DNA from: Candidatus Wallbacteria bacterium
GTDB lineage: Bacteria > Muiribacteriota > UBA6191 > JACPRK01
Assembly: GCA_016190005.1 (NCBI GenBank)
Contig: JACPRK010000111.1
Location: forward strand, 1 to 33,604
DNA: 33,604 bases
Direction: 5' to 3'
Positions 13,981 through 22,150 of the stretch are shown one piece after another; position 1 is the stretch's first letter; each line of letters opens with the position of its first letter. The notes below the pieces were generated by a model, which was not told where the DNA came from, made no database searches, and saw only the letters and a list, made by a program, of their open reading frames with translations. Position numbers and translations under genes: made by a program.

Positions 13981-15750
13981 GTGAGCAGTAGAGGTCTTTC
14001 GGCGCTCGGGGCGTGGTCGCTGGCGGCGCTCTTGTTCGCCGCGACGCCGGCCGCCGCCGACACGGCCCAGCTGCACAACACGGCGGGCCTGGCTTTCTAC
14101 TATCAAGGCGACTTGCGCACCGCCTACGACGAGTTCGTGAAGGCGCTCGAGCTCGACCCCAACGCCGTCGAGCCCCACTACAACCTGGGGCGGATTTACG
14201 AAAAGCAGGCCCGCTACAAGGAGTCGCTCGAACAGTACCAGCAGGCGCTCTCGCTGCAGTCGGACCACCAGGGAGCCCGCGAGGGCATGGAGCGCTTGGG
14301 CTATTACGTCACGGCCGAGAAGCCCGCCCCCAAGTTCAGCGACGACAAGAGCCGCCGGGAGGCGATCGCCCGAGAGTTGAAGGCGGTGCACGACCTGCGG
14401 ATGGCCGGCAAGCACTCCGCGGCTGTCGAACGCGCCGATCGGGCGCTCGCGCAGTTCCCCGACGAGGCCCGCTTCGACCTGGCCGCGGCCGCCGCGCTCG
14501 AAGCCCAGGGCGAGTTGAACGGGGCCATCCTGCGCCTGGAGCGCGCCGAGCGCGTGCTGCCGGGCTCGGGGGCGCTGCAGTACCACCTGGCCCAGAACCT
14601 CTTCAAGGTCGGCCTGTCCGAGCGGGCCATCGCGCACGCCAATCGCGCGGTGGAGCTCTCGCCCAAGGAGCCGAAGCCCTACGTGCTGCTGGCCGACATT
14701 TACCTCACCCGGGGCGACAACTCGCTCGCCTTCGACCGCCTCTTCGAGGCTGCCCGCCTCTCCCCGGCCGACGAGATCCTCTCGGCTCGGGTCAAGCAGC
14801 TGTCGAAGATGCTCGGCCTGGGGCACTACACCACAGGGCTCTACTACTTCAACCAGAACAACTGGAAGTCCGCGCGCGACGAGCTGCGCCTGGCGATCGA
14901 GGCCGGCAACCTGACGGACGAGCAGCGGGCCATCGCGCAGCAGTACCTGATCGTGAGCGACTTCTCGCTAGCGAAGGTCGCCGAAGGCATCCGCAAGCTC
15001 CAGAAGGACCGCGAGACCGTCGAGAAAGGTTTTCTCGGTAAGCGCATCGGCTTCGAGGAGTTGATGGCCAGCCCGAACGCGTTCGCCCAGGGAACCTACG
15101 TCTCCTTCGAGGGGTGGATTGTCAGCACCACCGGCGAGCCGGTCCGCGAGATCGTCGTCACGACCGACCCAGGCGACGTGGAAGGCATGCGCACGCGGCT
15201 GGGCCGCGAGGGCATCAGCACCGAGGATCTCGACTTCAACATCGGAATCGGCGCGGTCGCGGGGGGCATCGACCGAGGCTTCAACGCCAGGAACCCCAGC
15301 ATCGGCCAGGGCCAAACCGCCGGCCGCGGCCCCGTTTCTAGCCCGACGGCCACCGGCGTGCGAGCCCAGGATTCGCTGGGCCGCGGCCAGTCCATCCCGG
15401 GGGACCAGAATGACTTCCGCGCCAACTCCGTGATGTCGCGCTGGTTCCTGGCCAGGATGCCGCGTCCGCTCCCGGTGGATAGCCGGATCCGCGCCCGCTC
15501 CCGCATCCGCGTCGAGGGCAAACTGGGCGCCCCTGGATTTCTCCGCAATGTCTACAACAGTCTCTTCAGCAAGAAGCCGCAGCCCTCGGTCGATGTCACG
15601 TTCGTTTCGATCCAGCGCGAGACCAAGGGCCGGCTCGAGCAGCAAGTGCTGCGGTTGCCGGAAACCGACGTCAACACACCGCCCGGACTGGCAGGCCCGC
15701 TCAGGGTCGACTTCCTGGAGCTGAGCGAGCTGGAGCGAAAGAACCGCTAG
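13981..15750 (+). CDS. Secreted multi-TPR protein
   Basis: The 589-residue product has a signal peptide (about 1-27, ending PAAADT) and tandem TPR units at roughly 30-100 and 120-345, such as AFYYQGDLRTAYDEFVKALELDPN, here seen at about 38-60, and AIAHANRAVELSPKEPKPY. A C-terminal region (about 350-589) without TPR is not recognised; it includes a Gly/Arg/Gln-rich loop near 430-480 and a likely beta-rich end. TPR arrays bind partner proteins, so this may be a periplasmic scaffold. Translation starts at GTG 13981 without a ribosome site, and the preceding extended -10 suggests a leaderless message. The small membrane protein gene follows 20 bp downstream and the VIT-vWA gene after it. Confidence 0.88.
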   Translation: MSSRGLSALGAWSLAALLFAATPAAADTAQLHNTAGLAFYYQGDLRTAYDEFVKALELDPNAVEPHYNLGRIYEKQARYKESLEQYQQALSLQSDHQGAREGMERLGYYVTAEKPAPKFSDDKSRREAIARELKAVHDLRMAGKHSAAVERADRALAQFPDEARFDLAAAAALEAQGELNGAILRLERAERVLPGSGALQYHLAQNLFKVGLSERAIAHANRAVELSPKEPKPYVLLADIYLTRGDNSLAFDRLFEAARLSPADEILSARVKQLSKMLGLGHYTTGLYYFNQNNWKSARDELRLAIEAGNLTDEQRAIAQQYLIVSDFSLAKVAEGIRKLQKDRETVEKGFLGKRIGFEELMASPNAFAQGTYVSFEGWIVSTTGEPVREIVVTTDPGDVEGMRTRLGREGISTEDLDFNIGIGAVAGGIDRGFNARNPSIGQGQTAGRGPVSSPTATGVRAQDSLGRGQSIPGDQNDFRANSVMSRWFLARMPRPLPVDSRIRARSRIRVEGKLGAPGFLRNVYNSLFSKKPQPSVDVTFVSIQRETKGRLEQQVLRLPETDVNTPPGLAGPLRVDFLELSELERKNR

Positions 15751-15770
15751 GCGGTCCCACGGAGGCCACG

Positions 15771-16076
15771 ATGCCCGGAGAACTGAACCTCTTCCACCGA
15801 GCGGGAACCGTGTTCCTGCTCATCGCCTTTCTGCTGTTCCTCATCTACTTTCTTCTCGGCGCCGGCCAGGTGAGCATCACCAGCGAAGGGCGGCCCAGCC
15901 CCTGGCGGAACGCGCTGCGCCGCTCCTGGCAGATCGTCGCCTTCCTGGCGGTCGTGAGCTACGCCGGGCTTCTGCCCGCCGGCGTCGAGGCCAAGGGCGC
16001 GGCCATCGTGCGCGGCCTTCTCGGCATGCTGGAACCGATCGCGCGCAAGGTGCCGTTCATCGGCGGCTTCTTCTGA
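15771..16076 (+). CDS. Small two-segment membrane protein of unknown function
   Basis: The 101-residue product has two hydrophobic segments, at about 11-31 (TVFLLIAFLLFLIYFLLGAG) and 50-68, joined by a basic loop containing RNALRRSW, and a C-terminal amphipathic stretch ending in VPFIGGFF. It starts 20 bp after the TPR protein gene and precedes the VIT-vWA gene, so it may anchor one of those two at the inner membrane. I recognise no family. A full-length reading frame with clear membrane segments supports it as real. Confidence 0.75.
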   Translation: MPGELNLFHRAGTVFLLIAFLLFLIYFLLGAGQVSITSEGRPSPWRNALRRSWQIVAFLAVVSYAGLLPAGVEAKGAAIVRGLLGMLEPIARKVPFIGGFF

Positions 16077-16174
16077 TGGAACCCGGGGCCTGAACAGGCT
16101 GTCGCAACCGGCCGGGGGGATACGAGACCAGCCGCGACCACGGGCGGCGGCCCGATCTTGGACGGAGGCAAAAG

Positions 16175-18472
16175 ATGAGAACACTCCTGGCAGTTCCGAT
16201 GCTCCTGGCTTTCGCCGCGGCTTCTCATGCGTGCTGCATCATGATCCCGAAGGAGCCGGACCTGCCGCCGTTGGTGCTGAAAAAGCACAAGGTGCAGGTG
16301 ACAATCGACAACCTCGTCGCCGTCACGAAGGTCGACCAGGTGTTCGCCAACAATACCTCGCGCCAGCTCGAGGCGACTTACGTGTTTCCGCTGCCGGCCG
16401 GCGCCAGCGTCACCGAGTTCGCGCTCTGGATCGACGGCAAACGCCAGAAGGCCGAGATGCTCGAGAAGGAGAAGGCCCGCTCGATCTACGAGGAGATCGT
16501 GCGCCAGCGCAAGGACCCCGGCCTTCTCGAATACGTGGGAGAGAATCTCTTCCAGGCCCGCGTCTTCCCGATTCCCCCGAATGGCGATCAGCGGGTCGAG
16601 ATCGTCATCCAGCAACCGCTGGCGATGGATGCGGGCCTGGCCGAGTACCGCTATCCCCTGAAGGGCTTGCGCGAGAGCCCGCCTCAGGAGCTCACCATCG
16701 ACGTCAGCATCAGCTCCCAGATCCCCATCAAGTCCGTCTACAGCCCGTCGCTGGCCGTGGCCGTCCACAAGACCGACGACCGCACCGCCAAGGCCAGCTT
16801 CGAGGACGCCCGCGCAGTCCCGGAAAACGACTTCTCACTCTTCATCACTTCGAGCGAGAAGGAGTTCGGGCTCAATCTCCTGGCCTCCCGGAAGCCCGGC
16901 GAGGACGGCTACTTCATGCTGATGCTGGCGCCCAAGCAAGAGCTCGACAAGAACGCCATCGTGACGCGCGACGTCTGCTTCGTCTTCGACTGCTCGGGAA
17001 GCATGCGGGGCGAGAAGATGGAGCAGGCCAAGGCAGCGCTCAAGTATTGCGTGCAGGCGCTGAATCCGGGCGACCGATTCAACGTGCTGCGCTTCAGCAC
17101 CGACGTCGACGGATTCGCCCCGAGCCTGCTGGACGCCAAGCCCGAGGAGATCCGGCGCGCCGTGGCCTGGATCGAGAAGCTGGAGGCCGTCGGAGGCACT
17201 GCGATCGATGAGGCGCTTGGGGCCGGCTTCAAGCAGCTCGATGGCAGCACTCGCCCGGCCGTGCTGGTCTTCTTGACGGACGGCAAGCCAACGGTGGGCG
17301 CCACCGACGCGCAAGTCATCGCGCAGCGGGCAGCGAAGAGCAACACCCGGTCTGCCCGGCTCTTCGCCCTGGGCGTCGGCGTCGACCTGAACGCCAAGCT
17401 GCTCGACCAGCTGGCCGAGGACGGCCGCGGCGTTCCGGTCTATGTCGCGCCCCAGGAGGACATCGAGGTGAAGGTCTCCGGCTTCTACTCGAAGATCAGC
17501 CAGCCCGTGTTGACGGACCTGGCGCTCGACTTCGGCAAGATTGCCACATCTCAGGTCTACCCGTCGAAGCTCCCCGATCTCTACCAGGGATCGCAGCTGG
17601 TGCTGTACGGCCGCTACAAGGACGGCGGCGACACGGCAATCAAGCTCTCGGGAACCCGAAACGGCCAGAAGGTCGAGTTCGCCTACGACGCAAAGTTCCC
17701 CGCCGAGGAGCTGGAGCGGGACTTCATTCCCCGGCTCTGGGCAACTCGCCGCGTTGGCTACTTGCTGGATGAAATCAGGCGAAATGGCGAGCAGGCCGAG
17801 CTCAAGGACGAAGTGATCCAGCTGGCGCGCAAGTACGGAATCGTCACGCCCTACACGAGCTACCTGGTCGTCGACGAGCGCGAACAGCTCGCCGCGCAGC
17901 CCGAGCCGCCCATGGACGGCGCGATGCACAGGCAGAAGCGAGACGGCGTCTTCCCAGTCGCCGCCAAGCCGGCACTCGAGGAGTCCCGACGCTCCAGCGA
18001 GTTCGCAGGCGGCGGCGCGGCGGCGCCCAGCGCGCCCGCTCCGGCACAAGCCTGGAGCCCGGCCGACAAGGACGCGGCAGGAGCACCGGGGATGAACCTG
18101 GCCGATTACATCGGCGCCGAATCGGGCGCCCGTGCCGTCGAAGCCTCCAAGGCCGTGCAGGAGCTCAAGTCCGCCGACGCCCCCGGCAAGGCGGAGCGCT
18201 CACGCGCCGCCGAGCGCGAAGTCGAAGGCCGCACCTTCACGCTCTCCGACGGCGTCTGGACCGACACCGCCTACAAGACCGGCATGCCCGAGCTGAAGAT
18301 CAAGTACGGAAGCCAGGCCTACTTCGACATCGCGTTTGGCCGCGCCGATCTCAAGAAGGCGCTGGCCCTGGGCGAGAAGGTCGTCATCGTCGCGAATGGC
18401 AAGGCCCTGATAATCGGCGCCGAGGGTAAGGAAGTCCTCGCCCCCGGCGAGCTCGACGCCTTCCTGAAGTAG
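16175..18472 (+). CDS. Secreted VIT and von Willebrand A domain protein
   Basis: The 765-residue product has a signal peptide (1-19, cleavage near SHA|CC). A VIT (vault/inter-alpha-trypsin) domain follows at about 36-160, with VFPLPAGASVTEFAL and KARSIYEEIVRQRKDPGLLEY. A vWA domain spans about 265-440, with the metal-site motif DCSGSM (272-277), GGTAID and LTDGKP. The MIDAS residues are intact, so it should bind a divalent metal and a protein ligand. A C-terminal region (about 590-765) of Ala/Glu/Lys-rich linker and a small folded end is unassigned. GGAGG lies 8 bp before the ATG. The TPR and small membrane protein genes upstream probably belong to the same unit. The family is widespread and its role is poorly known; envelope integrity or adhesion is a guess. 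Confidence 0.92.
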   Translation: MRTLLAVPMLLAFAAASHACCIMIPKEPDLPPLVLKKHKVQVTIDNLVAVTKVDQVFANNTSRQLEATYVFPLPAGASVTEFALWIDGKRQKAEMLEKEKARSIYEEIVRQRKDPGLLEYVGENLFQARVFPIPPNGDQRVEIVIQQPLAMDAGLAEYRYPLKGLRESPPQELTIDVSISSQIPIKSVYSPSLAVAVHKTDDRTAKASFEDARAVPENDFSLFITSSEKEFGLNLLASRKPGEDGYFMLMLAPKQELDKNAIVTRDVCFVFDCSGSMRGEKMEQAKAALKYCVQALNPGDRFNVLRFSTDVDGFAPSLLDAKPEEIRRAVAWIEKLEAVGGTAIDEALGAGFKQLDGSTRPAVLVFLTDGKPTVGATDAQVIAQRAAKSNTRSARLFALGVGVDLNAKLLDQLAEDGRGVPVYVAPQEDIEVKVSGFYSKISQPVLTDLALDFGKIATSQVYPSKLPDLYQGSQLVLYGRYKDGGDTAIKLSGTRNGQKVEFAYDAKFPAEELERDFIPRLWATRRVGYLLDEIRRNGEQAELKDEVIQLARKYGIVTPYTSYLVVDEREQLAAQPEPPMDGAMHRQKRDGVFPVAAKPALEESRRSSEFAGGGAAAPSAPAPAQAWSPADKDAAGAPGMNLADYIGAESGARAVEASKAVQELKSADAPGKAERSRAAEREVEGRTFTLSDGVWTDTAYKTGMPELKIKYGSQAYFDIAFGRADLKKALALGEKVVIVANGKALIIGAEGKEVLAPGELDAFLK

Positions 18473-18495
18473 GGGCCCGTCAGGGCCCACGCCAT

Positions 18496-18582
18496 GTGAA
18501 ACACGGTGGTGTCTACCTGTACCGGGTTTTCGTAGAAAACCCGGTACAGGTAGACGCCACCGTATTTCACACCGTATCTCAC
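18496..18582. repeat. Palindromic repeat element, copy B, between convergent genes
   Basis: Arms of 36 bp (18496-18531 and 18535-18570, two mismatches) flank a GTA centre. The core is that of copies A and C. At the right edge a 12-bp unit is duplicated in tandem (18559-18570 and 18571-18582, 11 of 12 identical), reaching into the stop codon of the receiver gene. Lying between two gene ends, it may act as a bidirectional transcription stop. Confidence 0.95.
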
Positions 18583-18941
18583 GCGACCGGGATCGACTGG
18601 AGCAACTCTCGAACCTGATCGGCAGTGAACGGCTTGTCCAGGCAGCGCACCTGGGTCCGCGCGAAGAACTCCTGGGTGCTGGGATTGATAGCATCCCCGG
18701 TGGTGAAGACCAGCGACAGGCCGGCCCCCAGCTTCTGTCCGACAATGGCGTCGTAAAGCTGCACACCGTCCATCCCGGGCATTCGGATATCGCTGATCAT
18801 CAGCTGGAATCCCCCCGCGCGCACGGCCTCCAATGCGGCCATCCCGTCGTGCACGACCTGGGTGGTATGACCCAGCCGCTCTATGAGTCGCCCGAGGAAA
18901 TTGGCGACATCTTCCTCGTCATCCACTATGAGAACCCGCAT
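18579..18941 (-). CDS. Single-domain response regulator receiver
   Basis: The 120-residue CheY-like protein has the acidic pair Asp7/Asp8 (VDDEE), phospho-acceptor Asp51 (ISDIRMPGMDG), Thr80-Thr81 and Lys103 (DKPF). It has no output domain, so it works by protein contact or as a phosphorelay shuttle. GGGAGG sits 6-7 bp before the ATG. It is divergent from the TonB-dependent receptor operon at 19197, whose kinases lack a separate DNA-binding partner; it could serve them, but that is inference. Its stop codon overlaps the duplicated edge of repeat copy B. Confidence 0.93.
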   Translation of the reverse strand: MRVLIVDDEEDVANFLGRLIERLGHTTQVVHDGMAALEAVRAGGFQLMISDIRMPGMDGVQLYDAIVGQKLGAGLSLVFTTGDAINPSTQEFFARTQVRCLDKPFTADQVRELLQSIPVA

Positions 18942-19013
18942 GGCGACCCTCCCATTCTCGCGTTACCCGGATGATACCTCGGCCTAGCGCCGGTTGCGAG
19001 TCGTTCGACGGGG

Positions 19014-19099
19014 CCAGACGTGGAAATCCGTACCACTCGACTTGCCCCAATTCTGGAGAGAATTGGGGCAAGTCGAGTGGTACGGATTTGCACGTCTGG
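19014..19099. repeat. Long palindrome with 41-bp arms upstream of the TonB receptor operon
   Basis: Arms 19014-19054 and 19059-19099 match with a single mismatch around a GGAG centre; the inner 31 bp are perfect. The sequence (for instance CCGTACCACTCGACTTGCC in the left arm) is unrelated to the other palindrome family. It lies 27 bp upstream of the operon's -35 and between divergent genes, so it is not placed as a terminator for either. Confidence 0.95.
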
Positions 19100-19126
19100 C
19101 GCGTGCACCCGAACACCACATCCAGC

Positions 19127-19155
19127 TTGACTTGTCGGGGCATGTGGCCTATTGT
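19127..19155 (+). promoter_or_regulatory. Promoter of the TonB receptor/cytochrome operon
   Basis: TTGACT (19127-19132) and TATTGT (19150-19155) are separated by 17 bp. Transcription should start near 19162, giving a leader of about 35 bases with GAGGGAG at 19184-19190. Confidence 0.6.
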
Positions 19156-19196
19156 GCCGGGCCTTGATTTCGGTTGTGTTCCCGAGGGAGAAAAAA

Positions 19197-21224
19197 GTGC
19201 ACCCGAGAACTCTTTCAGCTCTACTTTTGTTGGTGTTGTGGCCCGGATTGCCGGGGCTGACGCGGGCGGCGTCGGGTCCCGAGCGGGGGGCCGAGCATGC
19301 TCTGCTGGACGACATTCCCATTGTCAGCTCCGCCGGACGGAGGGCGGAGCCGGTCGCGTCGAGCCCGGGGTTCGTTTCCGTCCTGACGCGCGCGGACATC
19401 CAGGCCAGCGGCGCCCGGAACTTGCCAGAGCTCTTGCGCAGAATGCCGGGAGTCGACGTCTTCTTCCATGACGGCGTCGGCTACGAGGTCTCCTTGCAGG
19501 GTCTGACGGAGCATTACTCCAACAAGACCCTGCTGCTGATCGACGGCAAACCATTCACCGCTACACTCCGTGGCTCCGACAGCTTCGACCTGGTGCCGAT
19601 CGTCCTGCAGGAGGTGGAGCGCATCGAGGTCGTGCGCGGACCGGTGTCGGCACTCTACGGGTCCAACGCCATGGCAGGGGCGATCAACGTGGTCACACGC
19701 GCCGTGGCGCCGGACGCCCCGGCGGAGTACTGGACCACCGTCGGCACGGGCAACGAGTACAGCCAGGGAGTGCGCAGCTCCGGGCGCGCCGGACGTGGCC
19801 GCTTTTCCGTGGTCGCAGAACACAAGGTGGCCGGTGGCTTCGGCCCGCAGCTCGACGCCAACCTGGCGCCAGTGCCCACCCGCTTCCGCACCGACCACTT
19901 CGACAACGGTGTCGTCAAGGCCGCCTTCGAGACGGTCCTCGGCGAGAAGACCGAGCTTCGGCTGGATGCTTCTGCTGTCCGGCTCGACGCGGACGCTCTC
20001 ATGCTCACGTCACCTTCCGGCGCCGACACGCTATCGCAAGCGCTGCGCTTTTCCGCCGAGGCCAGTCGCCGCGACGGCCGCCACACGCGAAAGTTGCGGA
20101 TAATCCGGGACGCCCGGCAGGTCGGCAGCGACCTCGGCCCCGTCTTCTCTGCCGATGAGCGGCGCACCTCCTTCGACAATGGTTTCTTCGACCTGGAGCT
20201 GTTCGACCAGATCGACCATGGGCGCCACCAGTTCACCTTCGGTGCGGGATTTCGCCACCTGTACGCGGAGGGCTTCCTGATTGAGCCCGACTCCCCGGAC
20301 ATCGAGCGCTTCACGGCCTTCGCGGACTGGGCCGCTAGTCTGTCCGACCAGCTGCGCCTGGACGTCTCGTTCCTGGCCCTCCGGCAAGACGACGGATCGC
20401 CTTGCGCCAGCGCACGGATGGCCGCTCGCTACGACGTCACCAACCGCGACACGATGCGCTTCGGCCTGGGCAACTCTTTCCGAACGCCAGACCCTCTGCC
20501 CCTGTACTTTCACCGAGTCACGGCCATTGGAACCGCGACTGCCTCCCCGCCCCTCCTCGGGCCAAACCCGGACCTCGGCGACGAAGAGGCGTCTACCTAC
20601 CAGGCCAGTCTGGAGCATCGCGACTCGCGCGGCCGGTTCGCCTTCGAGACTTCCCTCACCCGACTCACGGGGTTGATCGACCGGCGCGCTGTGGGGCCAG
20701 CGACGCTCACCTTTCCGAGCGGTCGAGTCGTCCCGACCGTGCGGGGCCTCTTCGTGAACGTTCCGGAACCCCTGCATACTCACACAGTCATCGCCGCCGC
20801 CGAACGCCGTCTCTCCAGGAGGACGGACCTGACCCTCCGCATCACCCACCAGGAGGTGGACGACAGCCGCGGCAACCCGCCGGCTCTCTTCGCCGCACCG
20901 GCCAAGAAGTACGGCCTGGGCCTCCGCCAGAGCGTGGGCAAGCGCGACGTTCTCGATCTCGACCTTCGCCGGGTCTCCTCCTACGCGACAGCCGACGTCG
21001 AGCAGTCGGTGCTGGCGCCTCGCCAGGTCCCTGGCTACGACGTTCTCGACCTGGCCTACTCCAGAGTTTTCGAGCCCGACCGGCGTCTCATCCTGGCGAT
21101 CAACAACCTCTTCGACGAGCGCCACGTCGAGTTCCTCGGCCCCGTCAACGCCTTCGGAGCCGACGCGGGCAACGGCCTCGCCCTGGAGCGCCGCGTCACC
21201 CTGATGTACCAGGCGACCTTCTGA
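19197..21224 (+). CDS. TonB-dependent outer-membrane receptor
   Basis: The 675-residue product has a signal peptide (about 1-24), a possible TonB box near IPIVSSAGRR, a plug domain (about 45-165, with IDGKPF and VVRGPVSALYGSNAMAGAINVV, quoted here in part: RGPVSALYGSNAMAGAI), and a 22-strand-type barrel ending in the aromatic YQATF. It is of the BtuB/siderophore-receptor class and should import a scarce ligand using the TonB energy system; the ligand is unknown. The GTG at 19197 is chosen because GAGGGAG lies 6 bp upstream; the longer frame from 19152 would start inside the -10. It is the first gene of a seven-gene array, and its stop overlaps the next ATG by one base. The pairing with a binding protein and sensor kinase suggests ligand sensing as well as uptake. 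Confidence 0.93.
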   Translation: MHPRTLSALLLLVLWPGLPGLTRAASGPERGAEHALLDDIPIVSSAGRRAEPVASSPGFVSVLTRADIQASGARNLPELLRRMPGVDVFFHDGVGYEVSLQGLTEHYSNKTLLLIDGKPFTATLRGSDSFDLVPIVLQEVERIEVVRGPVSALYGSNAMAGAINVVTRAVAPDAPAEYWTTVGTGNEYSQGVRSSGRAGRGRFSVVAEHKVAGGFGPQLDANLAPVPTRFRTDHFDNGVVKAAFETVLGEKTELRLDASAVRLDADALMLTSPSGADTLSQALRFSAEASRRDGRHTRKLRIIRDARQVGSDLGPVFSADERRTSFDNGFFDLELFDQIDHGRHQFTFGAGFRHLYAEGFLIEPDSPDIERFTAFADWAASLSDQLRLDVSFLALRQDDGSPCASARMAARYDVTNRDTMRFGLGNSFRTPDPLPLYFHRVTAIGTATASPPLLGPNPDLGDEEASTYQASLEHRDSRGRFAFETSLTRLTGLIDRRAVGPATLTFPSGRVVPTVRGLFVNVPEPLHTHTVIAAAERRLSRRTDLTLRITHQEVDDSRGNPPALFAAPAKKYGLGLRQSVGKRDVLDLDLRRVSSYATADVEQSVLAPRQVPGYDVLDLAYSRVFEPDRRLILAINNLFDERHVEFLGPVNAFGADAGNGLALERRVTLMYQATF

Positions 21225-22150
21225 TGGCACGTCCCGTCCCACTCGAAGCGCTCTGCGGCTGCCTGCTGTTCCTCTCAGGCACCGCGTTCGCGGAGCCCGC
21301 AGTGCTCTTCGTGGGCGAGGAGGAAGCCCCGAAGTTTGCGGAGTTCGGGGGTCAGATCCGCTCGGCGCTCTTGCGTGCCGGCAATCCGGAGATCCTCTCG
21401 TGGCCGCTGGACCAGGCGATGGGGCGACGTGGTCCCCTCCCCGAGAGCTTGCGACTGATCGTGGCGCTGGGCACCCATCCGGCCCGTTGGGCCCGGGACA
21501 ACCGCGGAGGTCTGCCCATGGTCTTCGGCATGGTGCTCAACCCTCAGCCCGACCTTGTGGAGTCGCTGGAGCGACCGGCTCCTGGAATCATGGGCGCGTG
21601 TCTCAACCTCCCGGCCGAGCCCATCGTGGCCGTCCTCCGCAAGCTTCTTCCGCGCGTCCGGCTCATCGGTTTGCTGCACACGTCGCGCGAGACCCTGGGG
21701 CCCGTCCGGGAAATCGAGGTCGTTTCGGCGCGCGTGGGGCTGGAATGCAGGGCGGTGGCCGTTGACTCGCCCAACGACATCGAGCCCGCGCTGCGTCCGC
21801 TGCTTCCGGCCGTCGACCTGGTCTGGGCGCTGGCGGACTCCAAGGTCTTCACTCCGGCGGGCGCGCGCGTGGTCCTGGAGCGGGCGATGGCCGCGCGCGT
21901 GCCGGTGCTGGGCTACTCCAAGCCGATGGCGACGGCTGGGGCGCTCGTGGCCATCTATCCCGACTTCGCCGAATCGGCGAACCAGGCCGCCGAGCTGGCC
22001 GCCGAAGCGCTCCAGAAAGGCGCAGCCACGGTCCGCCCCATCGCGCGGCCGACCAGACCAATCGTCGCCGTCAACCGCCGGGTTCTGGATCTGCTGGGGC
22101 TGAGCCTGTCGGAAGAGGCCTCTTCGCTGGTCCAGGAGTGGATTCAGTGA
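21224..22150 (+). CDS. Periplasmic ABC-type substrate-binding protein (ABC_sub_bind-like)
   Basis: The 308-residue product has a signal peptide (about 1-23, ending TAFA) and the two-lobed pattern of the ABC_sub_bind/TrpX-like family: a FVGEE start, an ALGTHPA turn, repeated VWALADSK and PVLGYSKPMATAGA segments, and a C-terminal RPTRPIVAVNRRVLDLLGL. The usual family has this ending with an IxVN motif. No transporter permease or ATPase gene accompanies it. Instead it overlaps a membrane histidine kinase gene by 4 bp (GTGA), so it probably presents its ligand to that kinase. It shares one base with the receptor stop. Confidence 0.85.
   Translation: MARPVPLEALCGCLLFLSGTAFAEPAVLFVGEEEAPKFAEFGGQIRSALLRAGNPEILSWPLDQAMGRRGPLPESLRLIVALGTHPARWARDNRGGLPMVFGMVLNPQPDLVESLERPAPGIMGACLNLPAEPIVAVLRKLLPRVRLIGLLHTSRETLGPVREIEVVSARVGLECRAVAVDSPNDIEPALRPLLPAVDLVWALADSKVFTPAGARVVLERAMAARVPVLGYSKPMATAGALVAIYPDFAESANQAAELAAEALQKGAATVRPIARPTRPIVAVNRRVLDLLGLSLSEEASSLVQEWIQ

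Noticed and set aside
18496-18570. CRISPR or integron attC site
   Set aside because: Palindrome copies are dispersed one by one with no spacers, cas genes or integrase.
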